A stretch of DNA of 64,000 nt from Triatoma infestans (Eukaryota; Arthropoda; Insecta; Hemiptera; Reduviidae): NCBI GenBank assembly GCA_011037195.1, contig JAAEAF010003391.1:1-64000 (forward strand), in the 5' to 3' direction. Positions 23,726 to 36,498 of the stretch are shown one piece after another. The position numbers and the translations under genes were made by a program. Position 1 is the first letter of the stretch. Each line of letters starts with the position of its first letter. A model generated the notes under the pieces. It was not told where the DNA came from. It saw nothing but the letters and a program-made list of their open reading frames with translations, and made no database searches.

Positions 23726-25849
23726 AAATTACTATTATAATGCATTTATCTGATTGGATTACAATGTATTCTACAAAAAATCTGTTCAGAAAACTCATAT
23801 ACCTGATGATGTTTCGGACTCCAGTAGCCACTCTCATGGAAAACATTTAGATTTTCGAAGTGAGACTTGGTTTGTTATAAACTAACGTTTAGCCCATATT
23901 GCATTAGACTTCTTCAGGATAGTATTTTCAGGAACTTGAATGCTAAATCAATACTGACAAGAAACAGGGTGGATCAACAAACAGAATAGGAATATGCCTA
24001 ATTCATCCTCCATCTTGCACATAAATGGCTGTATATAATGGGCGGGGCTTAAAAAACAATTAACGGTTTTTCATGGCAAAACAAGGCTACAACTTTGGCA
24101 GAAGGGCAGCGGGAAGAAAGACTTAGATCTTGTCACCTGCTCTGCCAAACACATGCATGGAATTGAAAATTAGGCACCGCTCACTTCTTTTACGTGTTAT
24201 CTTTTACCAATATTCTCAGTTTACTTCAGAATTGCGTGTTTTTACTAAACAATGAAAGTCAGTGATGAACCTGTAACGATTATTGAGCTTTTTTTTAATA
24301 TTACTCTTTAATTTGGGTGGAAGGGTTTTCTTAGTATATAGCACCCTATGGATGTACATTGTCAGTCACGAGGCAGGATTTCGGTCAATTCAATAAAACT
24401 TGACAGTTTACTGTGCAGCCTTATGCCAGAAATCCTTAATACTAATATTTCGAAAAATGTTTCAAATAACAGTGATAAATACATACAACCAAAGAGAGTA
24501 AAGAGAAGACAACCAAAGAGAGTAGAGAGAAGAGAAACGAAACCAACCACTCTCTCGAACTGGAGTGGGAGAAACCAGATAAATACAGCAACGGTCAGTC
24601 TAGAAATATACAGTTCACTAGATTTCAATCTCGCTAGTCACTACGTGTCATTCCAGTCTACCTTAACCATTCTCTACTGTAATGTCCAGGCAGACTGTGT
24701 CTCTTTATTAATATACTAGTTAACCAGTGTTAACAAAGTCTTCTCATTTCATCAACTAGACCTAAATTCTCTCCATCTTACTCTCCCATTATAAATTCAA
24801 TAGCATTCAAAGTAAAAAAGAAAAAAAAGACGTACCATGAAAACACAAATTCGAAAATTTGGCGCGCTCGCATATTACCAGAAATAAGAGAAAGTGAAAC
24901 AGAATATATGTAAATAGTAAGAAAAAATGTTACATTTTGGAAGACTCCATGATGAACTATCATGCATAATCATCAATAGCAGTGATTGGCAGAATTGTGA
25001 AATTTCATGTGAATTTCTGAAATGAAATGATAAAATTGCCATAATTTCTGTACTAGAGGAATAAATAAACACAAATGATTAAAATTAAAAAATATATTTT
25101 CAGTTTTAATTAACTTTTGTGCAAGATAATTAAAGTTTATTTACCAAAACTAACTTTTATTCTAAACTGTTTTCTAGTTTATTAAGTAGAAAAGAAAGAG
25201 GGAAAGTGAGGAAAAAACACAAGTTTAAAGTAATTCAGTGGAGATATAGGGGTAAGACAGAAAGAGAGATAAGATCGGGGTGATGGCAAAGTTGTGGCGG
25301 GAGAGCAAAGAAGATGTGCTGGCTTGGATGTTGATTATTTGATTCAGTTGGTGTCAGAGTGAAGTCAGTCTCTCCCCTTACATTGCAAGTAACTAGAAGT
25401 GGGAATAATTGCTAAAGTTACTAAGAGAATGTGCGCCATTCCCGTGTGTTGGCGCCCCCCTGCAACAGTGGAAGTTTTGTTCTGACGAGCAAAGTCGTTG
25501 CACAGCAAAACTCACTTACTCATCTCTGTTATCTATTAAATGTAATCCACCTTTACTTACTCTTTATTTTATACAAAAATTAACATAACTAAATTAATGT
25601 AAACACTATACACTTTATTTTATCTGACTTGATATATAAATTTATTTATAACGTTTTATTTCTTTAATATTACAAAAAAATTACGCTCATTTTAAAATTA
25701 ATTTAGTTTTTGATTCTTTTCTTCAAAATTAGAATCAAAATAAATATAATGCTTTGCCGGAACGCAGTGTTTTACATATTTTCATTTGTTTAGGGCGAAC
25801 AAGTATTCACATCAGAAAACTTTAAAGAAAATTTTAAACAATCAATTAA
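23726..25849. other. Non-coding; short Penelope-like text, no gene recognised
   Basis: 23880-23935 carries, on the minus strand, CCTGAAGAAGTC...GGGCTAAACGTTAG, which resembles a hammerhead skeleton lacking the G of GAAA; similar text occurs near 15020 and 52270. The 123-residue plus frame at 24348-24719 is rich in basic repeats and matches nothing I know. Confidence 0.35.
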
Positions 25850-25890
25850 GCCAACGTTTCGACAAAGTTTCCTGTCTTTAACAAAAGCTT
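25850..25890 (-). ncRNA. Hammerhead-like motif, strongly decayed
   Basis: GACAGG...TTTGTC hairpin followed by GAAAC-GTTGGC; the CUGANGA box is lost. Same subfamily as 61660-61696 and 41308-41345. Confidence 0.2.
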
Positions 25891-26132
25891 TAATATAGAG
25901 ATACTGAAACTTACAACATCTTTTACGTCAAAGGAACATAAAAAAAAAAAGAAAATTAAAATTTACTAGTGTAACAACAGTTCTCCGCCCGGCCACCAGG
26001 TTTGCACCAAGTGGACCTTCACTAGGGAGGCACACCCCACTACACTAGGACTCTCCTACTCCACACTACAGAGGGGAGAACTTTCACCGACTAGACCCGC
26101 CTACTGGACACCATCCCTACCACCTCAGAATC

Positions 26133-26140
26133 GTATATAA
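26133..26140 (+). promoter_or_regulatory. TATA box of the solo LTR
   Basis: TATATAAA about 165 bp inside the LTR, upstream of a GC-rich transcribed-looking region. It sets the LTR orientation as plus. Confidence 0.5.
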
Positions 26141-26242
26141 AGGGCTACCCAGGGCCAGAATGGTCGAGAAGTACTCAGCGATTAGAACCTTTTCTAATAG
26201 TTTTGGCGCTAGCTAGGCAGGCCCTTAACTGACTTCTCAGAG

Positions 26243-26420
26243 CATCTGCGCTAGGCAAGACAGCCAGAGCGTGTGCCCATCCAGCGATCATCGTTTCAGG
26301 ACATCTGCGCTAGGCAGAAGAGCCAGGCCGTTTGTTCATACAACGATCAGCGATATAGTAGTGTGCGTAGGCAAGAGGGCCAGGCCACTCTACTCGACGA
26401 GCGACGATTGACAATCTGTG
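26243..26420 (+). repeat. Three tandem 59-bp units inside the LTR
   Basis: CATCTGCGCTAGGCA starts at 26243 and 26302, and a diverged third unit at about 26361 (TGTGCGTAGGCA). Each continues AGCCAG or GGCCAGGCC and ends near CAGCGATCA-like text. Confidence 0.7.
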
Positions 26421-26654
26421 TCACTCCCTGAGCGAACAGATTGGTCATAGCAACCATTTACTATCACGAATCCTAGTTCACCACAAACCCGTGATATTTA
26501 TTCTGTAGAAACGGATCTTATTATCCTTACTAATAAATCCTAACTGCAAGAAAATCTATTACATATAATAGCACCCCACCAGGGGAGTTGTTATACTAGC
26601 TATTTGTTTTAAAGCATCTAAAATGTTTTATTGATGATTTTATTAAATTTGCAG

Positions 26655-27170
26655 TGTCTGGAGCCTGCCTGTTTGCTTGTCTTCTCTGTCATAAGGTCTG
26701 TCAGGCTTCCAGTCACGGATAGCTTTGCAGCATTCACCGTTATGAATGAGCACAGTTGGTTGTCGGCAGTCCATGATGCTCATGCTCATCGAAAGTCCGG
26801 ACAGAGCTCTTAGTGAGATGTGTGACTTAGCCGAAACTCTCTCAGGCATCTGGTTGTATCCTTTACTAGACATAAAGGTTTAAAGAGACATCACTACATA
26901 ATGGGGCTCATGCCGGATACACTTTGTAGAGTCTGTGAGTCAGTGGAGGAAACATCCATCCATCTTATGATTAGATTGCTTAGGTTTTGACGAAAGTAGG
27001 TCAGGTCCTTTGGTTTCAGAACAGGATGTCTGTGGAAGTGCTTAAACTATTCCTCTTTAAGATAATTGTCCGACTTGTTCGGACTGCAGCGAATCTTAGA
27101 TGTATTAGACATGGGTCTGGATTCTAGACCCGGTTTGTTGTTTTTCTTAGGGCAGCTATATGGGCCCAGT
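26655..27170 (+). pseudogene. RNase-H LINE family X, C-terminal and 3' fragment (copy 1)
   Basis: Same sequence as 53950-54500 and, inverted, 50050-50560: GGTTGTCGGCAGTC, a CRVCE-like zinc region (TTTGTAGAGTCTGTGAG), TTCGGACTG and the 3' text AGCTATATGGGCCC. Several stops and frameshifts. It ends abruptly at a fused Jockey-type fragment. Confidence 0.65.
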
Positions 27171-27900
27171 GGGGCTTTGGCTACATATGCAGACGACATA
27201 GCAATACTTTTAACTCACAAAGACGCCACCACTGCATCCTCACTCCTACAGGACCATTTAAACCTTATACAGGAACACTTTAAGCTTTGGAAAATAAAAA
27301 TTAATGAAACAAAATGTAACATTAACCCTCAGACGATCAAACTGTCCGACTGTGTATATTAACAATACTCCTATACCATACGAAAAAGACATCCGATACC
27401 TTGGACGCTACCTAGATAAGCGCTTGACTTGGAACGCACAGGTAACGAAAACTAGACAGTCAATGAAAACCAGATACTTTCTAGTAAAACACTTACTTGA
27501 CAAAAGATCTAAATTAAACTTGAAAAACAAAGTTCAAATCTACAAATCCATAACAAGACCAATATGGACCTATGGACTACAACTCTGGGGAACTGCCAAA
27601 CCGACACACACTAAACGGATATAAGCCATACAGAACAAGATACTGCGAATAATCACACAATGCCCATATACTATGTTTCTAACATGACGCTACATACTGA
27701 CCTTCAAATCCCATTTGTATACGACTTAACACAACAACTTTACAAACGATTCTACAGCAAACTAGGAACACACACGAACCCGCATGTCATAAACCTGTCC
27801 TCCCTAACCATTCCTGGGAATCCTACCAGATGTTTGAAGCGCCAGTGGCCAAGGGAACTCCTGTCATAGGAAGAGGACCAGGAAGAGTGGCATTGGCCAC
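27171..27900 (+). pseudogene. Jockey-type LINE, reverse-transcriptase C-terminal part
   Basis: Starts directly at the catalytic motif TYADDIAIL, then WKIKINETKCN, DIRYLGRYLDKRLTW, SITRPIWTYGLQLWG and a C-terminal KRQWPRELLS. These are the palm and thumb landmarks of Jockey-clade enzymes in the correct order. The frame breaks near 27350 and 27625-27660, so it is inactive. An A-rich tail follows near 27950-27980. Confidence 0.8.
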
Positions 27901-30900
27901 CTCTTTCAAGCCACATTTTTCTAAGCCTGCATTTACTTATTGTATTATTACAGATTGTAAATATAAATAGACAAAAAAAAAATATTCCTTTTTTCTAATT
28001 TTTTTGTGTGTGCATAACCCATGTCTTGTTTCCGATTTTTAAAAAAACAATCATTTCATTTCCCAGCAATAGTCAATGACTTAGTAAAATATGGAATAAA
28101 AATGCAATAGTTATAGAAAAGATAAGTAAAATATAAACAAGAAAAACATCTTTTTAAATTAAAATGGTATATAAACCATGACTGAATTGGATAAATCACA
28201 GTCTATAACGAATAAATTGTCATAACCGACAAGTGTCAATGGTGTTTCAATATTGACATAACCCTCTCCATAGTCAACATGGGAAATCAAGCATCAGTTT
28301 AATAATATAACGTGTGTCTATAGCAGCATCACTCACAATGAAAATGTGTCTGAATTTCATTTCAATTATTTGCTATTACATTTCTTAATATAATGTATTA
28401 TTTCAATGTAATAATTTATTTGGCTAATTTTAGAGATTGTTATTAAAAATAATTAGAAAACCAAATATAATTTATTTTCCTTTTATTTCTGTGTCATTTC
28501 TAAAAAAATATCTAGAAGAATTTTTTCATACAAATTTTATGCTCTATTATGAAGCGAGGAAAACATTATTTACCATAAAAAGAAAAAAAAAAATCCAAGT
28601 GCTGCACCCTTTTGATATTGTATAAAACTAATCTAAGATTCTATTTTCTGGAAATGATCCAACTAATCTAGGGGTTGAATAAAATGTGGAATTCATTCAA
28701 AGATTATTCTATTTTGTCCTTCTACTAAATTTTTTTAGTTCATAGTTAGCACTGGGTTTTGCCAACTGGACTTCTCTGTTTATGAATCATCAAAATTTTT
28801 TAAGGGTTTCATGAATGCACGGTAATTCGATTATACTCCAGAAATATGTTTCTTTCTTTGAATTTATTTATTTTGACAAAATGAAGAGTATAATGTTCAT
28901 TAATCGGGCCCCAACACTGATATCATTTCTATTATTCTCCCAGAAATGTAGAATTCTTCAAAACCAGGTATCATCCAATAAATATAAAACAAAGAATTGT
29001 ATTATTTTAATTGATTTAGATTCTTACTTTTCATTTTTATTATGAAAGCGATGTTAAAAAATAAATTTACATCTGCAAATGCTCTTTACAGATAATGGAA
29101 AACAACTTTCAGTGGTTAAAAGGCTACAATTTATAACTTGATATTTCCAAATATAAACTGTTCACTCATTGAAAATAAAAATAAATAGAAACGAAAAGTT
29201 CTGTCAGTCTGATTTTCCACTTAACAACTCGAAGCACGCCCTTGTTGGCATCACCATGTAACCACGAAAACTTTAGTCTTGCAATACTTGTTATTCCATG
29301 CTCTCGATCTTCAATTCCTTTTCTGGGATTTCTTTGTTCATTATTCTCGTCACAGCCTTTCGAAGCCCTGCTACCTTCATTAATGTGACCCATCAATGTA
29401 AGTTTATATACTAAAGCACACAACTAATGTCATAGTTAACTTAGAAGTTATATTAGTTAAGTGGTTGTAATAGCTTTATCTTTATGGGCTATACACCTAC
29501 TGGGAATCTTTGGTAGGTCTTGTATACTAAAAAATAAACTTATAACCAACAGACTATATAGAGTTAAAGTAAGTGAGAAGTGAGTAATAACGAGTTAGGG
29601 CGAGAAATATGGCAAAAGCGGCGATATAAACTCGTACATTCGTGATAGAATGATTATTGTCAACTATAAAGTTATGGTAGAATGCGTCCTGAGCTTTATT
29701 CCACTTTCTTTAATAGGAAATGCCGAAGTGGAGGAAGCTTGGGCGGAGTTTGTTTTCCACACACTGTCTAGCCCGGTAAAAATAAAGTCTGTCCACAACG
29801 CTGGCTTTCTCTTGCGCAGTAAACGTAAGTGCAGATAATTTTTGATCAAGTCATCACATATAATAATGGTTTTAAACTAAGCTCTTTTAGGCATTAGTTT
29901 AGTTAATCTAATTCAACAAGAACTACCTAATTAATATGGTGCAACAATATTACAATAACAGTTTTAGTAAATTAAATGTCTATGGTTATACAAAAGAGCC
30001 GCCAAAATTTTGTGTTAGAGTCATTGCCTGTAAAAATTAAGTATATCTTTGTACAGGGTATTTTCTTAGCCTTACTCTTGAATTTTATTTAAATATGTAT
30101 TAGCTGACCGTCTGCAATCAAGTCTAGTTGAACGATAATTGTATTTAAAGCCCATCTGGAATTCGATTCGTTTAAGTCTAAATAAAGAACTCCTATAAAA
30201 ATAAATTGAATTTTTAGTTTTCTAAAACTTGTGTACTTGAAATGACATAAAGTGTACAAACATTATAGTCAAGTATGTGGAATATTTCGAAACAACTGGG
30301 TAACGGAAATTGGGGTAGCCGTTCCTATAAAGGGCCCTTTGGTGTCCCTCTGAGTTTCCCAATCTAATAATTGGGATACATTTTCACTGACATACGTAAT
30401 ACTCATGCATAATATCTAGCGCTTGTAGCGGCAATTAATTTGTGCAGCTACTTAGGTTACATTCCCGCAGGCAAAATAGCCCACTACTACATAGATTCAA
30501 CTACTGTACTCCAAGATTCCTATACTGATACTGTCAACAACTTTCATGGTAGCACACTAATATAGATGGGAACCACAATACACGATCTAGATTGCGGTGA
30601 GATTGTGGTTTAATAGGCAATCTTCCTAACTCCATCATCTAAGAATTCAAGAATATTAATGATTTAATTTGTTAGCTAATTTAGTTTTATCATTTCCAGA
30701 TCTTTAATTAAACTTAATGCACGCACCCTTAACTGATTAAACATCTTCCAGCATGCATTTATGGACATACTGTAGAATTCATTTATTGAATATTATACAA
30801 TTATCAATAGATATTTCTTCATTATTTCTACATTAGTTTCAGTAATGCAGATAAAGAAATTTGAAATCTTTTATTATTTTCATGCATCAAAATCAATTTC

Positions 30901-33299
30901 TTTAGTTACTTTCATGCCTGAAAATAATTAACGAAATTTATACTTTCTGTAATCAAGCTGTATATATGAGATGTTTTCTCATTTCAGAATTTATACTATT
31001 CAGTTATTATTTTTCATATTTTTTTAATATTTTGTTTTTTATCAGAAATACTTTGTTTGTAACTGTTTTCATTTTTTTTATTTGTATTTGTAAGCATGGT
31101 AAACTCACTGCAAAAGAATGCTAATTTTATTCCTTGTACTGTAAATAAAAAAATAAAATTAGTTTAAGCAAAGTATTCTTTTCAATACATATTTCTATTA
31201 TTGTTAGTCAATTTACGCCTCAATACTGTTCGGATGTGGAACATCCGAAAAAAGAAAAATTAATTAGAAAATGGCAGCAAACAGTGGGATGCCCTAAATG
31301 AAACATTGAACGCTAACAATGTATGTGTGCGAAATACAACAACTGCAAATTTCCCGCGACATGAATCGGTATTAATTTACGAGGCTTAGAATTTGGGAAA
31401 CACATAAATGACCCATGGCACTTCCTAATAGGAGCCAGAAGATTGAGGTGCTCATGGACTGAGATAAGGACTGACCGTAACGCACATATTAGACGGCTGC
31501 CAGGCACTTCATCAATATAGAGAACAATCAGGCCTGTCACATGATTTGCGCTCAATATTAGAAGAAGCGTCTTCTAACAAGAAAGGCCGTTTGCTTTAAA
31601 GAGAACTAATTTTTATTATCAAGTTTAAGGGTTAGGTGAATGTATTTATAGTATGAATGTATTAACTAGCGTGAATGTATTTATTAGTATGCTTGATTTA
31701 TTAGACAATATTATGTTATTTATCGGGATGAATGGTGATGATATGAGTGAATGTAAATAGTGTATACATATTTTCTAGGATTTTGATTAGGTTAGGTAAT
31801 TTTCGTTAGTAATTTAAGGAGGTTAGGAATATAAACATGAATACAACACTTCAATTAGAAGGTATACATTTTCAGTAGAAGGTATATTTGTAAAAGTACT
31901 TCCGCTTCAATGCAAATAACTTTCAGGCAGAACATATATTTTAAAATAAAAGGTTGAGTGCATGAGATAAGATATTAACATATTGTAAAGAAGATTTCAC
32001 GAAATAATTTTCTATACAATTTAATTCGAGAACCGGAGGAATATTTACGCATAAGTAACCAAAATAATTTGTTAATGAATGGTTGACGCAACTAGGTAGA
32101 CATTCTTTCCCTCGACGACTGCATCGATGGCCAACAGGGAATGTGTGGAAGCTTGTTTTATACCGAAGGCTCCATTATACCTTGCTAGTCAAGGTAATTT
32201 ATTGGATGCTACAAGGTAAAGAATATACGTGCCATCCCAGACTGTAGAGACAAGTTTGAGAATGAAAAAAATTATTGAGAGGTGCTAATTACAACAGCTG
32301 TTACTAGATAAATAAAATAAACAATTTACGCTTGTTACTTCACAAGTCTCAAGTATCACAAATCAGTTAACGGTTACTCTCTTTTAACATTGATTCTGAA
32401 ACCAATTAGGCAGAAAAGAACTTATAATAAAATAAAAAGAAATTCCAAACCAGCCAGTAAACGGACATACAAATTCATATTTTTGCTATACTGAAGAGAT
32501 TAGACCATATGCAGTTCTGAAACCCAAGCTTAAGGAACCCACTCCTACAACTCATTTCTAATTCGATTCCAACTGAAACCTATACAATCTAAAATCCCTA
32601 CTTGAATAACTCATATTCTTAACCGGTTTTCAAATTTTGATTTAGTGACATCTTTGAAATCATGCTTAGTGATTCGTTCTCTCAATTTTTCCAATCACCT
32701 TAATCCCAACAGAAACCGGTCATACAAATCACCGACCTATTTACGCACCTTAAAGTTGTACACTTTATCTCTATTGTTTATTTCATATTTTCAGTTGAAA
32801 TCTTTGGCTATGAGTCATGTGATGAATTTATTTTTCTAAATCAACAAGATAACGCCATCTCGAGTGGCCAGCGAAGAGAAATTAAAATGTTTGGAGGGAG
32901 CGCTACCAACCGTCATAGTTGATGCCCTCCCCAAAAGAAGATAACCTACATTTCCACAAATTACCCCAATATGGTTGAGAAAGAAAATTAAATCATATTA
33001 TTATATTTAATATTCCCAGTTTTGTAGTTGTCTCTAAATTTTTGTATGTTCAGTGCAGTTAGACGTGACATTATGTATGAAGGTGTACTGGAAGTAGCAA
33101 TTTGAAAAAATAGTTTAGTGAATTTTGACTATATTTTTAGTGAAATAATTTAGGAAAATAAATAGTGAATATACCTTCAAAAATAGTGTTTTTTTAGAGT
33201 CAGGTACTATAATTTAAGGTCAGTGCCATTGAAGAGACAAAGGGACAAGAAACAGTAAGGATAAGATAATCCCTCCATACATAACAGCAATATTTGAAA
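27901..33299. other. Long stretch without a recognised gene
   Basis: AT-rich. Frames at 29166-29423 (minus) and 29650-29838 (plus) show no known motif. The latter ends near a good donor (AAACGTAAGT, 29822-29831), so a non-coding or unknown first exon is possible. The 31270-31600 region has a weak LINE-like HILDGC text. No terminal repeats with target duplications were found by eye. Confidence 0.3.
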
Positions 33300-33660
33300 A
33301 GATTTGGACAGTCTAAATTCTGCTTTAAAACAGACAAGTCTGAATTAGACATTCAATCAGAATACTTGTCACAGGAATTACTCTCTTAAATTCAGTGCCA
33401 GTTAAAACATTAGAGTTTAATCTAGATAGTTTCAGTATATTTATAAGCATATTGTTGTGATATTGTAAAGTATTTAAATTCACTTAGAGAATAATATATA
33501 TATTTTAAAAACAGTGGTGATCTCTTACTTATTTCTAATACTTCTCTCTCTTTAAAACATACGTACACACAAGCCCTTTACAAAACCGCTTATGCTACTC
33601 GGTACTACTACACGAACAACACACCATCGCCAACTACGTTTCAAAGGCATAAGTTACAGT
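33300..33660. repeat. Dispersed repeat family B
   Basis: Shares with 45240-45610 the blocks AGTCTAAATTCTGCTTT, TCTGAATTAGACATTC, TTTCTAATACTTCT and TTACAAAACCGCT; 16491-16760 is an inverted copy. LTR fragment is one possibility. Confidence 0.6.
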
Positions 33661-34470
33661 TGGCCTGTGGATATTCCCTAAATCCAAGCCGTTACTAATT
33701 ATTCTGTAAGTCTTAAGTCTGTTGCATTTGTTAAGATGTGAAATACCTATAGGGAAGTCATAAGTTCTGAAGAAATGACCTACGTATTCATTTCTCCTAA
33801 AGGAAAATATCAAATATCAAGAGGAATTTATCTTATTTAATTAATGTAGATATATTATGAAGTTGTAAAATTCAAAAAAAGAAACTTTAATGATGAAGTA
33901 AACTATAATATATAATCCTACTTATTTATAATGTTAATACTTTACAAGTTTTTCTTTATATAGTAGTAGTAAATAAAATTCCAAACAAACTAAAGTATAT
34001 TTACATTCATGAGTTTAATGTTATAGGAATGAAGAGTTACGTGACTAGATACTTCAGTGGTTTTATAACATTTAGAAAATCTACATAACCAATGAATGTA
34101 ATGGAGAACTATTCTATACACTATGTTTGAATAGTTAATTTCCTTTTCTTAGTTGATAATTATCTCGTACAACATTACAAGTTTAAACTTTAACTAGATT
34201 AAACCATATACATAGTAGTTACAATCGCGAATGAATTATACAAACTATATTGCATAAAGTATAAAGTGTAGAAAAGCTGTATATACATTATAATTCCATT
34301 GAATATAGAACTTACATACCAAAGCACCAAGTTATACGGATTGAGACAGCATCAGTGGCCTGCCTATATACAGTAGGTAGTTTTAGCTTGATTATTAAAC
34401 CAACATTGGAAGAATCAGAATGGTTGATTGTAAAACAAAGCAAATAAAGGGGGGGAAGATAATTTCTCTC
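33661..34470. other. Non-coding, AT-rich; no gene seen
   Basis: No recognisable frame or repeat end. Confidence 0.35.
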
Positions 34471-34473
34471 TGT

Positions 34474-34660
34474 CAGAGACATTTTCCATGATTGCCTGCT
34501 TCTTTTGGTGGTCATCGACGGGCGTTCGCCCATCATCAGGATGTTTTTGTAAAACAGTATGATAACATAGACTTGCACAGAGCGATTTCTGATGGGCGAA
34601 CTCCCGAAATCGGTCGATGACCACCAAAAGAAGCAGGCTATCACGGAAAATGTCTCGGAA
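34474..34660. mobile_element. Compact Penelope-like foldback with two broken hammerhead motifs
   Basis: The arms 34474-34535 and 34588-34656 pair almost perfectly (GCCTGCTTCTTTTGGTGGTC and its complement). Left arm, minus strand: CATC-CTGATGA-T-GGGCGAACGCCC but the GAAACCG block is deleted before GTC-GATG. Right arm, plus strand: CTGATG, GGCGAACTCCC, GAAA, TCGGTC, GATG. Each half lacks one essential piece. A shorter relative of 11745-12200. Confidence 0.6.
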
Positions 34661-34707
34661 AATTCTTCTGTTTTCCTCCTTCTCACTTTCTAATAGCCTC
34701 ATTTATG

Positions 34708-35630
34708 ATAAAAAATCTGGTGTGAAATACTCACACAACTTTCTCCTACTCCAGTTCTCGAAATTATAATTGACAAATTTTATAGCTAGTGTACCAAATT
34801 TAATGAAATTTGTCAAAACTGAAAAAACTGTTCAGTAAAAACGCACTTTCGGTTAACTAATTTTCTTGAATTATGGCCATCTATTTATTTCTAATTAATT
34901 TGGTTTGGATGATAGAATTGTATAATCAACTATTATAGCACTTTAGAAAAAAAAACATAACCCCTTCTCCACCCTAAAAATGGCCTTAAATTAATAAAAT
35001 CCATTGAAGCCATGTTTGAGAAAATCGCGAAAAAGTGAAAAAAATCATTTAGTAAAGTGGTAAAGTAAACGCACTTCCGGTCATTAGATTTTTTTCAAAC
35101 TCGGAATTTCTACAACACATCTAATTCTAATTAACATTATTTAGTTGACAGAGTTGTCTAATAAACTGAAATAGCACTTTAGAGGAAACCCGTTCCCTCC
35201 CCAAAAAGTACCCTTAAATGCATTTTCACGGAGAAATGTTTCAAATAAAAGTTGTAGCTCATTGTATGTGTAGTTGATGTACAAAGTTTCAAGAATATCG
35301 TTGGAGCCATTTTTGAGAAAATCACAAAAAATTGAAAATGAACATCAAGTAAAGTGGTACTTCCGGTTGAAGAATTTTGACGTATAACGTACTGTCAGAT
35401 CCCTTGGTGATACCTAAACGGAATATCAAGTTTGAACATTCTAAGGCTGTTAAGTTTTTGAGCTATGCTGTTTACATACATACATACACACAGACACAAC
35501 ACACAGATTTACTAAAAACCACTTCTTTGGACTCAGGAGACATCAAAACGGATATTTCCGGTGAAAACTCGATATCGAAAATTTGACACGATTACAATAT
35601 TTCCTCTTACTAGGAATAAGAGAAAGTAAA
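34708..35630 (-). repeat. Repeat family A, long copy with several modules
   Basis: Starts AAAAATCTGGTGTGAAATAC and ends at the CTTACTAGGAATAAG hairpin. Three internal modules start at CACTTTCGGTTAAC (34850), CACTTCCGGTCATT (35072) and TACTTCCGGTTGAAG (35354). This copy is longer than 18590-19310, so module number varies. Confidence 0.7.
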
Positions 35631-36498
35631 AAAAAAAAAATGATATCAATGAGATTACATGAGGTGTAAAGAAAAATATATAGGACAGGCCAAGGACATT
35701 ATAATACAACACTAAATAAAAAGCATATTCATTATGTCTAACACAAGCGAAACTTTAGGACATGCAATAAATTTTGAGAACACGAACGTCCTTGTCCAAT
35801 TACTATTTTTATGAAGATTAGAAAGAGAGGCAATAGGAATTTAGAATAAAAGGAATGTTGCGTTGAGATGATAGACATCTTCTATGTAAAAACTAGTTGC
35901 CCAGAAATACGAAATTGATTTTTACTTCCTCTTACTCCTTAGTAAGGAGGAAGTATTGTAATTGTTAAAATTTTCTATATCGAATTTTCAACGGAATTAC
36001 ACGTTTTGCCGTCCCCAAAGTCCAAAAAAGTGGTTCTCAGAAAATGCGTGTATATTATATATTTGAACAGCATAGCTCAAAATCGAAAAAAACGCTGAAA
36101 GTTCATATTTGACATTCCGTTTTGGGATCACGGTGGGACCAAACTTATCTGACAAAATTCCTCAACCGGAAGTACCACTTTATTGACTGATTTTTTTTTC
36201 GTTTTTTTTGTGATTTTTTCAACGATTTACTAATACACTTACGAAAGACTACAGAAACTCTAGTGTTTTCCATAATTTTTTAAAGCCGCACTTCCGGTTA
36301 ACCCGATATTCTTCAAATTTGAAAATGTATCATTATTCTAATGTTATTAATATAATATAGGTTGTTGATTCGTTATTGTACTGAAGTGATATTTTAGTGG
36401 AAACCTTAACGTTTCATTTTCTTCCATAACCCCCGCAAAAATAAATTTTCCCGGGAAAAATCTTTCAAATAAAAGTGATAAATATTTATCTGTTTATA

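Larger units (their letters stand above)
25970..26595. mobile_element. Solo LTR with CTAG target duplication
   Basis: It begins TGTAACAAC and ends GTTGTTATA, an imperfect terminal inverted repeat, and is flanked by CTAG (25966-25969, 26596-26599). Inside are a TATA box (TATATAA near 26133), a GC-rich region with three tandem 59-bp units from 26243, and an AATAAA at 26532. No internal retrotransposon sequence is present on either side, so recombination between two LTRs is inferred. A 4-bp duplication fits Gypsy-type elements. Confidence 0.72.

Noticed and set aside
23800..23850. A further hammerhead-like text on the minus strand (GGAGTCCGAAACATCATCAGG region)
   Set aside because: The first box is not recognisable and helix II cannot be paired with confidence.
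24348..24719. 123-residue plus frame
   Set aside because: Low-complexity basic repeats (KRVKRRQPKRVERR), with an overlapping frame on the other strand; no sign of a real gene.
31270..31600. Possible LINE zinc-type end (HILDGCQALHQYRE)
   Set aside because: Only one motif-like piece, with stops around it and no tail or neighbouring domain; too weak to annotate.
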